Positions 44,507-54,102 of a stretch of 64,000 nt of DNA are shown one piece after another. Source of the stretch: CAVSXS01 sp963767715. Lineage in GTDB: Bacteria > Chloroflexota > Ktedonobacteria > Ktedonobacterales > Ktedonobacteraceae. Numbering within the stretch: the stretch's first letter is position 1; every line of letters starts with the position of its first letter. Below the pieces are notes generated by a model that worked only from the letters and a program-made list of their open reading frames with translations, was not told the origin of the DNA and searched no databases. The stretch is from contig CAVYFA010000016.1 in assembly GCA_963767715.1 (NCBI GenBank), positions 682,001 through 746,000 of the forward strand. Direction: 5' to 3'. Both the position numbers and the translations under genes were made by a program.

Positions 44507-45898
44507 ATGGAGTCGCAAGACCTCATCATGGATGGAGACCTGCAAACCCTGGGTCTGCAATCGATTTTGAAGATGCTGGCCCTGAGTGGGAAAACTGGCA
44601 CCCTGTTTATTAAATCCGGGAACGAAACGCTTTCTATTGCGCTGAAAAAAGGCCAGATCGTGGCTCTGCATGAGGATAGCGTGGGCCAGCCCGATCTACT
44701 CACGATGTTCTGCTTGCTCAACAGGCTCGATCCCTCCCGTGCGCAGGCAATTCGCGAGATCGCCCAGGATAATCTCCAGATAACCCTGGGGGTACTTGTG
44801 GAACAAGGCTGGATGAGCCCGGCCGAAATGCAGCAGCGCCTCGAATTTGAGGTCACACAGTCCATTAGCCACGCGCTGCGCTGGGTCGAGGGTCGATTTG
44901 CCTTCCACCGCCAGGTGATCTCTTTTGAAAGTAGAATGCATCCGCTCGATGTGGATAGCGTGCTGCTTGAGGCGCTGCGCCAGGCAGATGAATGGGAGGA
45001 AATGGGCGTGGTCGCCTTGACTCGCTCATCCCTGGTACGCTGGCTTCCCGAGGTGAGCAACGATGTGCGCAGCTTAGGCCTCAACCAGGACCACATTGAG
45101 GTGTTGTGCCTGGCCAATGGCGAGGTTCCGCTTCAGGGGATGGCCCTGGCGCTGATGCTTCCCGAAGCTCGCGTCGCCCGCATCATCAGCCGCCTGGTGG
45201 AATTGCGCCTGATCGAAGTGGTTGATACCGCGCTCGAATCTGAGCTTCAACAGGATCTGACTAATATCATCATCAAATCACAGCACACTCTGGTTCAACA
45301 GAAACAGAATCAGACGCCCGAGCAGCATCTCCTGGGCTTGATCCGTACCCTATCTGATTCGATCAATATGCTGCTGATCCACCACGGCACCTTTGCCAAG
45401 AGCCTGCGCGGGCGAGGACAATTACCCATCCCTGAGATTATCCGCTATCTGGAGCGGCGTTTTGCCCAACCGCTGCAATTGCTCGCGAAGCAACAGTACC
45501 CGATGCTGGAGACGGCGACCTTCGCCAACGGACAGCTTGACTGTCGAGAGATACTGCATCTCGATCGCCTGGTCAAAGGCGAGCAGCTTGAAGAGTTTTA
45601 TTGGGAAGCAGCCAGGGGCCTGGCAACCTTCCTGCGCACCGTCTTTTCGACGCTTTTGAATGATGAGGTGGGCAATTTTCATACAGGTCGCCAGCTCAAT
45701 ACGGTCTGGAAAGCTTTCCTGACGGAGCTTGACCGGGAGATGCAGCAATACCAGATTTACCGCGCGCGGCAACATACCCAGAATGCACGCGGCCCACAAA
45801 CCGACCCGGCCTACTACTCCGGGCTTCCCTGGGGCGCGGTTCACCACAATGAGGGCAGCTCTCTCTGGTCATCAGAAACGCAAAGGAGGTCAATCTAG
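44507..45898 (+). CDS. PATAN (DUF4388) domain protein
   Basis: A 463-residue protein beginning MDGDLQTLGLQSILKMLALSGKTGTLFI, the signature of the PATAN/DUF4388 domain found in cyanobacterial PatA/PixG and Chloroflexota regulators. KKGQIVALHEDSVGQ and the GRFAFHRQV strand follow. The second half (about 250-460) is helical with no known domain. In cyanobacteria the PATAN domain is fused to a receiver and controls pilus motors; here it stands without one and is followed, with no spacing, by a separate CheY-like gene. Confidence 0.85.
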   Translation: MESQDLIMDGDLQTLGLQSILKMLALSGKTGTLFIKSGNETLSIALKKGQIVALHEDSVGQPDLLTMFCLLNRLDPSRAQAIREIAQDNLQITLGVLVEQGWMSPAEMQQRLEFEVTQSISHALRWVEGRFAFHRQVISFESRMHPLDVDSVLLEALRQADEWEEMGVVALTRSSLVRWLPEVSNDVRSLGLNQDHIEVLCLANGEVPLQGMALALMLPEARVARIISRLVELRLIEVVDTALESELQQDLTNIIIKSQHTLVQQKQNQTPEQHLLGLIRTLSDSINMLLIHHGTFAKSLRGRGQLPIPEIIRYLERRFAQPLQLLAKQQYPMLETATFANGQLDCREILHLDRLVKGEQLEEFYWEAARGLATFLRTVFSTLLNDEVGNFHTGRQLNTVWKAFLTELDREMQQYQIYRARQHTQNARGPQTDPAYYSGLPWGAVHHNEGSSLWSSETQRRSI

Positions 45899-46336
45899 AT
45901 GATCGAACCTATTCCGACAGTTCTGGTAGTTGACGATAGCCCCACCGTTCGCAAAATTATCGAGATGACGTTGAGACGCGAACGAATTCGAGTGATAACG
46001 GCGGAGGATGGTCTGAGTGCACTCACCTCAGTAGCTGATGAAATGCCTGCCCTTATTCTTCTGGACATTCAACTTCCTCGCATGGACGGCTATACTATAT
46101 GCCAGATAGTACGGAAAAACTTGCAGTTTCGCTCAATACCCATTATTATGCTGAGTGGGAAGGATGGTTTGTTCGATAAGATGCGCGGTAGGCTGGCCGG
46201 CTCAACGGAATATCTCACGAAGCCGTTTGACTCGGCTGAACTGGTGAGTACCGTGAAAAAGCACCTTGTCGGCTGGCAGCAGCGCGTGCCGATGCAATAT
46301 GAGGGGATGCGCACACGACTGAGGCGCCGTGGGTAA
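45899..46336 (+). CDS. CheY-like response regulator (PilG/PixG-receiver type)
   Basis: A 145-residue single receiver: VLVVDDSPTVRKIIEMTLRR (acidic pair), ALILLDIQLPRMDGYT (phospho-acceptor Asp), and EYLTKPFDSAELVSTVKKHL (Lys). SPTVRKI and the position directly after the PATAN gene match PilG-like regulators of twitching chemotaxis. The start codon follows the PATAN stop without a gap. A short basic tail ends the protein. Confidence 0.92.
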   Translation: MIEPIPTVLVVDDSPTVRKIIEMTLRRERIRVITAEDGLSALTSVADEMPALILLDIQLPRMDGYTICQIVRKNLQFRSIPIIMLSGKDGLFDKMRGRLAGSTEYLTKPFDSAELVSTVKKHLVGWQQRVPMQYEGMRTRLRRRG

Positions 46337-46479
46337 TTGCGTATCGTTGAGGTACCGGGCGTTTAAAAACGTGTATTCACTCTCCCCCTCTTCTGCGCTC
46401 CTCGTTAGCCGATAGCCTATCTTTCCCATTGTCCGGCGCAATGGGTTGCGCTGCTACATAGGAAAGGTATACTTGAACG

Positions 46480-46839
46480 ATGCAGAAAGTTCTTGTCGTG
46501 GATGATAGCTGGACCGAATTGACAATGATCGCTACTCCGCTGCGCAATAGCGGCTTCGATGTGGTGACCGCTGTCGATGGAGACGAAGCGCTGGAGAAAG
46601 TCTTTCGGGAACGGCCTCAGTGCATTGTACTCGATGTCGTGTTGCCCAAGCAAAATGGGTTTCAGTTGTGTCGCAAGCTTAAAAGCCTCGATGCAAGCAA
46701 AAATATTCCGATAATCTTATTGACAAGTAAGAATACCCCGCTGGATAAATCCTGGGGACTGCGGCAGGGCGCGGATATGTATATGACCAAACCGTTCAAC
46801 GAGGATGAGCTGGTCAGCAACGTCCGGCGACTTGTATAA
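46480..46839 (+). CDS. CheY-like response regulator (PilH/PixH type)
   Basis: A 119-residue single receiver: KVLVVDDSWTELTMIATPLR, phospho-acceptor Asp in CIVLDVVLPKQNGFQLC, Lys in MYMTKPFNEDELVSNVRRL. The KQNGFQLCRKLK helix resembles PilH. AAAGG lies upstream. Together with the preceding regulator it gives the two-CheY arrangement of Pil-Chp/Pix systems. Confidence 0.92.
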   Translation: MQKVLVVDDSWTELTMIATPLRNSGFDVVTAVDGDEALEKVFRERPQCIVLDVVLPKQNGFQLCRKLKSLDASKNIPIILLTSKNTPLDKSWGLRQGADMYMTKPFNEDELVSNVRRLV

Positions 46840-46854
46840 TGGTGGGAGTTTAGC

Positions 46855-47484
46855 ATGTTACAGCGCAATGCAGGCTTGCAATCACAATCACCCTCCGGCG
46901 CATTGCGGCGTGATGATGGGGCCTCTTCCCTGATTCCAGGGAGTGCTGCCTCCTCTTCCTGGTTAGCCAGCAAAGGAATGCCCGGGAATTTGCTCAATCC
47001 GGGTGAAATACCGGTTGCGCAGATCGAGACCACTGTCATCGGCGATCAGTACCTGATCTTTTCGCTCCTGGATCGTGAACTGGCAATCCTGGCTGAGCAT
47101 ATCCAGGGAGTAGAGCGATTGGCCGACGTGACGCCTGTCCCAAATGTCGCTCCCTGGGTGAAGGGTGTGATTAATTTACGAGGGTCGATCGCCTCCGTTG
47201 TAGACCTGCGAGCGTTTCTTGACCTGGAAGTTCTCCCATACAACCCACGAACGCGGCTGCTCTCGGTCAGGTACAATGAAATGGTGATTTGCCTGGTGGT
47301 GGACGGCGTGAGTGAAATGGTTCCTATCCCTTCTGCGGATATTGTGACCGATCCACGGCGAGCGAATATTCCCCAGCGCATGGCGCCGTACGCCGCTGGA
47401 AACGCGCTGGTTGGAAAGCGTAGTGTTATGCTGATAGATGTTGCTCGATTGCTCTTCTCGGAGAGGATGCAGCGGTATTCCTGA
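46855..47484 (+). CDS. CheW-like coupling protein (PilI/PixI type)
   Basis: A 209-residue CheW: after an N-terminal unstructured part of about 55 residues, the coupling fold runs YLIFSLLDRELAILAEHIQG, VPNVAPWVKGVINLRGSIASV and VCLVVDGVSEMV-type strands. It links the transducer to the CheA kinase. GGGAG precedes the ATG. It is 15 bases after the second CheY-like gene and 96 before the transducer. Confidence 0.92.
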   Translation: MLQRNAGLQSQSPSGALRRDDGASSLIPGSAASSSWLASKGMPGNLLNPGEIPVAQIETTVIGDQYLIFSLLDRELAILAEHIQGVERLADVTPVPNVAPWVKGVINLRGSIASVVDLRAFLDLEVLPYNPRTRLLSVRYNEMVICLVVDGVSEMVPIPSADIVTDPRRANIPQRMAPYAAGNALVGKRSVMLIDVARLLFSERMQRYS

Positions 47485-47580
47485 TGTGTAAAAAATGCCC
47501 ATTTCATTGCAATGATGACGACGGGGTACCTGTAGCGTACCTCACTAGAACTCCTGCATCGCAGGAAGGAGGTCTGGCGG

Positions 47581-49653
47581 ATGAATGACTCCGATAAGGG
47601 CGGAATGACTATAAGCTCCTTATTGCTAACGGGGCTGATCGTGTCGCTTGCCGTACCAGAAGTGGCTATTTTAATTCTTGGTGTGATTCGAGGCTCGGTG
47701 GATGCAACGGCATTCACCTCTGCGGCGGCAGGGGCTGCGCTGGTTGTGCTGGTTGGGGTGCTGATCGTCAATTATTTTGTGCGCCGCAGAATCCAGGATC
47801 GGCTGCTCAGCCTCGTCGATGTCTGTCGCAACTTCGCCGGAGGAGACAGAGCCGTCCGCGCGACTGTGGTGGGCGATGACGAATTCGCCATGCTATCTAT
47901 GTCGCTGAACTCGCTCCTGGATAATCAGAATTTTGTTGGCAGCAGCGCATCGGCGAATAGCGCCGGAGGAGATGCGGCGACGCTGCAAGCGCAGATCGAA
48001 AAGTTGCTCCAGGAGGTCAGTGCAGTCGGCGATGGCGACCTGCGCGTTCAGGCAGAGGTGACGCCGGATACCCTGGGCGTGCTCGCCGACTCGTTCAACT
48101 ATATGATCGAAGAGCTGGCGAAAGTTGTCGGCCGCGTACAGGCGACTGCTATGCAGGTGACAAGTAGCACTCGCCGCATTCTTGATCGCTCTTCCGAACT
48201 GGTCGCGGCATCCGAAACCCAGGTGGCTCAGATTTCTCAGACAACACAGGCGGTGGAAGCCCTGGCCATATTTATTCAAAACGTTGCCCGCAATGCTCGC
48301 TTGAGCGCTGAAGCCGCCCAGGATGCGCTGCACAACGCAAACACCGGCCAGGACGCCGTGAAGCAGTCCATCGAGGGTATGTTGCTCATTCGCGAAAATG
48401 TCCAGGAGACCGCCAAGAAGATTAAACGCCTCGGCGAGCGTTCCAACGAGATCGGCGAAATTGTGCGCATCATCGAGGACATTGCTGACCAGACGAACCT
48501 GCTGGCCCTCAACGCCGCCATTCAGTCTGCCATGGCCGGTGAACATGGACGAGGGTTCGCCGTCGTTGCCGATGAAATCCGCCTGCTGGCAGAGCGCTCG
48601 ACAGAGTCGACCAAGCGTATCGCAACGCTGGTTAAGAGTATTCAGGGTGATACCTACGAGGCTGTCGTTGCCATGGAAGAAAGCACGCAGGGGGTCGTCA
48701 AAGGCTCCCAGCTCGCCGATGAAGCTGGCCGCGCCCTGAACTCCATCTATACCGCCGTAGAACGCCAGGCCCAGATGATCGAAGGCATCGCCCGCGCCGC
48801 CAATGAGCAGGCTCAGGTTTCCGAAAGCGTCGCCATCGCTATGGGCCAGATCTCGGAGATCACGCAGCAGACCAACGCGGGTACGCAGGAAGCTTCGATG
48901 AGTGTGAGTTACCTGGCCGAGCTGGCCGACCAGTTGCGCGCATCGGTCTCGACGTTCCGCCTGCCGGAGCGTGCGAACGAGATGGTCGAGGTCTTCCCGG
49001 GGATGGAAAACGTGGGGGCTTTGCCGGGGGGGGATCAGTATTACCAGCAAGATCTAGAGATAAACAACGACTGGAATGCCGGCTTTTCCTCGGACTTCCT
49101 TCAACTGCCGCAACCGGCTGAAAGGGGCAACTCGGGTTCGTATCAGTTTGGCTTTAATGGGCAGCAAGAATATGCTCCCCAGCAGAGTTACGTGGGCATG
49201 TCACAGTTTGGCGGGCAGCAAGGGTTTGATGCCCGAGCATATGGTGGGCCGGTAAATGCCAGCGGTCAGTACTTCGGGAGCCAGCCTGGATTTTCTCCGT
49301 ACAACGGTGAAATCGGGCACAGCTCCGATAACATGGATGGATTTGATATGTCGCCGTCTTTTGAAGAGCAGCCGCAATTTGATTTTGGCCAGGATGCATC
49401 GTTCGGAAATGATCAATCGTATTTTGCGGTTCCTCAAGTTTCGCAGGTTCCACAATCAGCGGCGCAGTTCCCCCAGCAAGGTTTTGGGTCGCAGCAGCCG
49501 GGTCAGTCGGCGTTCTCTGCCTTACCAGGTCAATCTGGGCAGTCTGGGCAGGCGATCGGCCCGCGCCCGCGCATGAGGAATTCGCAGCCGGGCCAGCAAG
49601 CGTATAGTCAGGACCAGGGGCCCTATCAAAATGGTGGACGCCCTGGGCAGTAG
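47581..49653 (+). CDS. Methyl-accepting chemotaxis protein, PilJ-like, with a Gln/Gly-rich tail
   Basis: A 690-residue transducer. Two helices (about 10-35 and 46-66) are joined by about 10 residues, so there is practically no extracellular sensor. HAMP-like regions follow (about 70-115 and 135-190). The signalling domain has the hairpin tip EDIADQTNLLALNAAIQSAM, with IQSAMAGEHGRGFAVVADEI as in PilJ rather than the usual IEAARAGE of classic chemoreceptors. After residue 470 comes a 220-residue disordered tail rich in Gln, Gly, Ser and Phe. The ATG follows a strong AGGAAGGAGG site. Confidence 0.92.
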   Translation: MNDSDKGGMTISSLLLTGLIVSLAVPEVAILILGVIRGSVDATAFTSAAAGAALVVLVGVLIVNYFVRRRIQDRLLSLVDVCRNFAGGDRAVRATVVGDDEFAMLSMSLNSLLDNQNFVGSSASANSAGGDAATLQAQIEKLLQEVSAVGDGDLRVQAEVTPDTLGVLADSFNYMIEELAKVVGRVQATAMQVTSSTRRILDRSSELVAASETQVAQISQTTQAVEALAIFIQNVARNARLSAEAAQDALHNANTGQDAVKQSIEGMLLIRENVQETAKKIKRLGERSNEIGEIVRIIEDIADQTNLLALNAAIQSAMAGEHGRGFAVVADEIRLLAERSTESTKRIATLVKSIQGDTYEAVVAMEESTQGVVKGSQLADEAGRALNSIYTAVERQAQMIEGIARAANEQAQVSESVAIAMGQISEITQQTNAGTQEASMSVSYLAELADQLRASVSTFRLPERANEMVEVFPGMENVGALPGGDQYYQQDLEINNDWNAGFSSDFLQLPQPAERGNSGSYQFGFNGQQEYAPQQSYVGMSQFGGQQGFDARAYGGPVNASGQYFGSQPGFSPYNGEIGHSSDNMDGFDMSPSFEEQPQFDFGQDASFGNDQSYFAVPQVSQVPQSAAQFPQQGFGSQQPGQSAFSALPGQSGQSGQAIGPRPRMRNSQPGQQAYSQDQGPYQNGGRPGQ

Positions 49654-49713
49654 CAAGCCAGTTTCAGATCGATATCCGTCGGTATGAAGCTAGAATGAGT
49701 GGGTGCGCGAAGC

Positions 49714-52700
49714 ATGTCGAATACATTTGATAAACTTTCTGTCCTCGATTCGTTCATCGAAGAGGTCAATTCATATTTGCCCGAAATCGAAACGAACCTG
49801 GAACGATTGACGCAATCAACTGATGACATGGAGGCTCTTGAGGAGACCTATCGGCGCACTCACACCATCGGTGGATCCGCCTCCATGATGGATTTCCCAG
49901 GCCTGTCGCACGTAGCGCACGGCATGGAGGATATCCTGGGCGACGTTCTGGATAATATCGCGCCACTGGATGCGCCAACGCTTGGACTGCTGCAGCGCAG
50001 TTTGCAGCGACTTCATCGTCTGGTGGATGGCATCCATGGCAGTATAGACGAGAATGCTGTCATCGCCGAGGACGATGCGGATTATACACGCTATCGCGAG
50101 CAGATGGAATTGATGGCGCGGGGGCTGGAAGCTGGCAGTCCGGCAGATGCGCAGGGGCAGATTGCGGTAACGCCCCCACCTGCTTCAACGCTGCCTGAAC
50201 CATCGCTCGAAGAAATGCTAGCTTCGTTCCGCACTCCGGTTCCCGAAGGTGACGAGCTTGAATGGCCCGAAGAACCACTTCCGGCCGTTAGTGCTGAAGT
50301 GCCTTCCGGGGCGGAAGAATCAACCCGGGAAGATACCCGGCCTACCCCGGTGGTTCAGGCACCTGCTGAGCCTGCTTTGCCGGTACCGCCCGCTATTTCA
50401 GAAGAGCCGGAGATCCTGGGAGACGATCTCTATTTCGCTCTGCCAGTGCCTGCCGATGTCCCGCCTGAAATCATCATTGAGGAACAACAGGCTCCTGCGC
50501 CAATTGCTGATGCTGCGTCTCAACCAGAACCATCGTTGCCCGCGGCGGTCGATGGCGCGCCTGCTCTGGCCACGCCGCTACAGGAGCGTAATTCATCTGC
50601 CGAGATCTATACCTCCATGCGTGAGAGCGCGCACAGGGTAGAGGAGCAGGCTGCCACGCTCAAACGTACGCTCACACAGTTGCGGCTGGCGGCTACCATT
50701 GTTGAAGCGCAGCGCGTGGAATTTAAGGGATTTTTGGATGGCTCGAAGGATGCGCTTGATCGTATGGAGGAATGGGCGGGCAGGGCGATGGGCCTCAACC
50801 TGCGCAATAGCCCGGAGCAAGTCAGGCGCTATCTTCCACTTTCGGTCATGTGGGTGGCCAATAGCAAGCTGAAGAAGGTGCTTGATTTGCTGACACAGAT
50901 GGCCGGAAATGTGGAGATTACCGATGACCAGATGCAGGAGAGCATGGCCCAACTGCTTGCCTCGATAGATCTCTGCGGCGAAGTACTGGAGCACGTGCAG
51001 GGCGACCTGCCAGGCCAGCTCTTCACCCACGACTCCGGCTGGACACCCTGGGAGATGCGCGTTGATCGCGATGCGGAGACACTGCGGGAACGAGTGATGT
51101 TCGAGCGTCGTGGAGATGTTGCAGCGCTGCGCTCAGAGATCGAGGCGGGCCTACGCGAAGAATTGCGCCAGGAATATGAGAACCGCCCGGTCACGCGGGC
51201 TGCACGCACTGAATTGGAACAACACATTCGCAGTGAAGTACGCGAAGAATTCGAAGCGAAACGGCGCTTGCAGGAGAGCGTCAGTGGTCAGCATACCCAG
51301 GAGTCTCTACAAGACCTTGAGGCGCAGCTGCGCAGCGAGATCGAGATAGAGGTGCGGCAGCAGTTCCTCAATCAACTCACGGGGGCCCCGGCCTTCTCTC
51401 CTGCCACGACGCTTACGGCTCAGACTGGTCAGTCGGTCTCTACTGCGCTGTCTCAAGCGCCTATGCCTGTCGAGGCGCCTGGGCTAGCCGGACCTGTAGC
51501 CCTTTCTGCTGCGCCGGTTGCCTCCTGGATGCCGTCGCCTGCTAGTGCCACATCCATGGCCGGAGACTTTGGGGAGGAAGCTGCCGAGATATTCCGGCAG
51601 GAAGCGGAGGAGCATCTCCAGACGATCAGCATGTATGTGGCCCAACTTGAGCATACGCCCGGTGATCTCGAACCCATCCAGGGTATCCGTCGTGCCACGC
51701 ATACCTTAAAGGGCGCGGCAGGTATGATGGGCTTCCGCGCTATCGCAGACCTGAGCCATATCTCCGAGGACCTGCTGGACAGCGTGATGGAGGGAAGCAT
51801 CCCTATCTCGTCCACCGTTTTGAGTATCATTCTGGATACGGCGGAGGCTCTCGATTTGCTGGTGAATGACAAGGTGAAGGCCGGCGAGAGCGAGGTGGCT
51901 TTGCAGGCGCTGCGTGCGCGTTACGCGGAGATACTTGGCGAGCAATCTATACAGGCGAAGGCCGTTGAAGAAGAACTGGCTGCCGAAATTGAGGCGAGCG
52001 AGGCCGAGATCATGCAGGCGACGGTTGCCCGGGAAACTGCCGGTGTGAAGCAGGAGGGCGCAGATCTACAGCAATTTGCGCGCGGCGATTTGAGCGTGCG
52101 TGTGCCGCTCACCAAGCTGGATGAACTCGTCAACCTCTTCGGTGAGTTACTGGTCAACCGCAGTGTACTGGAAGAACGCCTGCAGCGCCTGGTCAGATTG
52201 GTGGCGGACGTGGGTGTGAGTAGCAATCGCCTGCGCGACGTGGGTCAGAAGCTCGAGAGTCGCTTCGAGGCGGCTACTCTGCCGAGTGGACGTACGGTGC
52301 AGATCCTGCCCGGGGAGGTCAATCAAAACGGCTTTGTCAACGGAAAAAATGGCGCTGGCCGTGTAGAACCTGGCCACCTTGCCGAGTTTGATGAACTCGA
52401 AATGGACCGCTACACCGAGTTCCACCAGCTTACGCGTGGACTGAGCGAGGGCATCTCGGACATGACGACGCTGAGCAACGAGATGGATGGCGTTATTCGC
52501 GATTGTGAGAGCGTGTTCGGTCGAGAAAGCCGCCTGAATACGACCTTCCAGGATCGCCTCATGAAGGCCCGGCTGGTGCCCCTGTCAACCATGATCCCGC
52601 GCCTCTACCGGACTGCGCGCGCGGTCGCCCTCAAACAACACAAGGAGTTTGAATTTGCGCTGGAGGGCCAGGAGACCGAGGTCGATCGCACAGTGATCGA

Positions 52701-54093
52701 GGAGATTGCCGGGCCGCTGCTGCACCTGATACGCAATGCTGTCAACCACGCCATCGAAACGCCGGAGAAACGCCAGGAACAGGGAAAATCCCCCGCCGGC
52801 CAGATCAAGCTTTCGGCGGCCTACGAGGGCAACCAGGTCGTGATTACCGTGCGCGATGATGGCACGGGTATCGATCCCGTACGCGTGCGCAATGCGGCGC
52901 TGGCGCGAGGGCTGATTAAGAACGATCAGCCCCTCTCCGAGGGTGAAATCATCGAACTGATCTTCCGCCCCGGCTTCACGACGGCCGAAGTGTTGAGCGA
53001 GGAGAGCGGGCGCGGCGTCGGTCTTGATGTCGTGCGAGATAGTGTATCCCGGTTGCGTGGCACGCTCGAGGTGGAATCGACACCCGGTCAGGGGACTGCC
53101 TTTACGATGAAGTTCCCAACCAGCCTGGCGATCCAGAATGCCATGATGGTCAATATTGGAGATCAGCAGTACGCCATCCCGACCGTCATGGTCGAGGCGA
53201 TTGGCCGTATGGATAGCTTCAAGCCGGCTATGTTTGCCGGGCGCCCCGCTATCCTGGTGCAGAATGAGATTTACTCGCTCGCGCTGCTCTCGCAGTTGCT
53301 AGGACTGCCGGCAACCCCACCGGATGAGAAGGCGCCCGTCGTGCTGGTGCGTACCGACCGGCACCGCGTTGCGCTGATTGTGGATAGCATCAGGGGCCGC
53401 ATGGATGTGGTGATGAAGAACCTGGGGCCGCATCTGCGGCATGTGTATGGCGTCGCGGGTGGCACTGTCCTCGGTAACGGGCGGGTCGTGCTGATCCTCG
53501 AACTGGCCGAACTGCTCACGCCTCGCCAGGGTATGGCCGCTGGCGGCTCTGCCACCCTACCTGCCTCCTCACCACACCGCGATGGTTCGCAGCACGATGT
53601 ATCGGCTGCGCTTCAGGCATCATTGATGCAGTCAGAAGCGCTTCCGACGACCGTACCGGCCGTGCGCAACACGACGGCTGTCAATCCGCCCACCGGCCAG
53701 GCGCATCCATCCCTCGGTGGGAAGCATGTGCTGGTCGTGGATGATAGTCCCAGCGTGCGCCGCGTGGTCGGCAACATGCTCAAGCAGAATGGCTGGGATG
53801 TCCAGCTCGCCCGCGACGGAGTGGAAGCGCTGGAAATGATTACGCGCGAGACGCCGGCGGCGGTGCTGCTCGATATCGAAATGCCTCGTATGGATGGCTA
53901 TGAGTTAATGGCGACCGTACGTTCCCAGGAGCAATATCGCAAATTGCCGCTTGTGGTACTGACCTCGCGCGCGGCATCCAAGCACCAGCAGCGCGCCATG
54001 CAGCTCGGTGCGAGTGCGTATGTCGTCAAGCCCTACCAGGATGAGGAGATGCTGAACATCCTCAAGTCGCTGGTCTACGGCGCAGCCGTCTAG
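49714..54093 (+). CDS. CheA-type hybrid histidine kinase (PilL/ChpA/PixL-like)
   Basis: A kinase of 1459 residues. Order: HPt domain with His50 (TYRRTHTIGGSASMM), a Pro/Glu-rich linker (about 150-290), a helical region, a second HPt with His663 (RRATHTLKGAAGMMGF), a dimerisation domain, the ATPase domain (LLHLIRNAVNHAIETPEKRQ, GRGVGLDVVRDSVSRLRGTL), a CheW-like domain (IGDQQYAIPTVMVEAIGRM) and a C-terminal receiver (HVLVVDDSPSVRRVV, AAVLLDIEMPRMDGYE, VVKPYQDEEM). It phosphorylates the CheY-like proteins upstream. The ATG at 49714 is preferred; a GTG five codons earlier is possible. Confidence 0.95.
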   Translation: MSNTFDKLSVLDSFIEEVNSYLPEIETNLERLTQSTDDMEALEETYRRTHTIGGSASMMDFPGLSHVAHGMEDILGDVLDNIAPLDAPTLGLLQRSLQRLHRLVDGIHGSIDENAVIAEDDADYTRYREQMELMARGLEAGSPADAQGQIAVTPPPASTLPEPSLEEMLASFRTPVPEGDELEWPEEPLPAVSAEVPSGAEESTREDTRPTPVVQAPAEPALPVPPAISEEPEILGDDLYFALPVPADVPPEIIIEEQQAPAPIADAASQPEPSLPAAVDGAPALATPLQERNSSAEIYTSMRESAHRVEEQAATLKRTLTQLRLAATIVEAQRVEFKGFLDGSKDALDRMEEWAGRAMGLNLRNSPEQVRRYLPLSVMWVANSKLKKVLDLLTQMAGNVEITDDQMQESMAQLLASIDLCGEVLEHVQGDLPGQLFTHDSGWTPWEMRVDRDAETLRERVMFERRGDVAALRSEIEAGLREELRQEYENRPVTRAARTELEQHIRSEVREEFEAKRRLQESVSGQHTQESLQDLEAQLRSEIEIEVRQQFLNQLTGAPAFSPATTLTAQTGQSVSTALSQAPMPVEAPGLAGPVALSAAPVASWMPSPASATSMAGDFGEEAAEIFRQEAEEHLQTISMYVAQLEHTPGDLEPIQGIRRATHTLKGAAGMMGFRAIADLSHISEDLLDSVMEGSIPISSTVLSIILDTAEALDLLVNDKVKAGESEVALQALRARYAEILGEQSIQAKAVEEELAAEIEASEAEIMQATVARETAGVKQEGADLQQFARGDLSVRVPLTKLDELVNLFGELLVNRSVLEERLQRLVRLVADVGVSSNRLRDVGQKLESRFEAATLPSGRTVQILPGEVNQNGFVNGKNGAGRVEPGHLAEFDELEMDRYTEFHQLTRGLSEGISDMTTLSNEMDGVIRDCESVFGRESRLNTTFQDRLMKARLVPLSTMIPRLYRTARAVALKQHKEFEFALEGQETEVDRTVIEEIAGPLLHLIRNAVNHAIETPEKRQEQGKSPAGQIKLSAAYEGNQVVITVRDDGTGIDPVRVRNAALARGLIKNDQPLSEGEIIELIFRPGFTTAEVLSEESGRGVGLDVVRDSVSRLRGTLEVESTPGQGTAFTMKFPTSLAIQNAMMVNIGDQQYAIPTVMVEAIGRMDSFKPAMFAGRPAILVQNEIYSLALLSQLLGLPATPPDEKAPVVLVRTDRHRVALIVDSIRGRMDVVMKNLGPHLRHVYGVAGGTVLGNGRVVLILELAELLTPRQGMAAGGSATLPASSPHRDGSQHDVSAALQASLMQSEALPTTVPAVRNTTAVNPPTGQAHPSLGGKHVLVVDDSPSVRRVVGNMLKQNGWDVQLARDGVEALEMITRETPAAVLLDIEMPRMDGYELMATVRSQEQYRKLPLVVLTSRAASKHQQRAMQLGASAYVVKPYQDEEMLNILKSLVYGAAV

Positions 54094-54102
54094 AAGGAAA
54101 AT

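Noticed and set aside
47893..49050. 385-codon open frame on the minus strand
   Set aside because: Antisense of the transducer gene; no features of its own.
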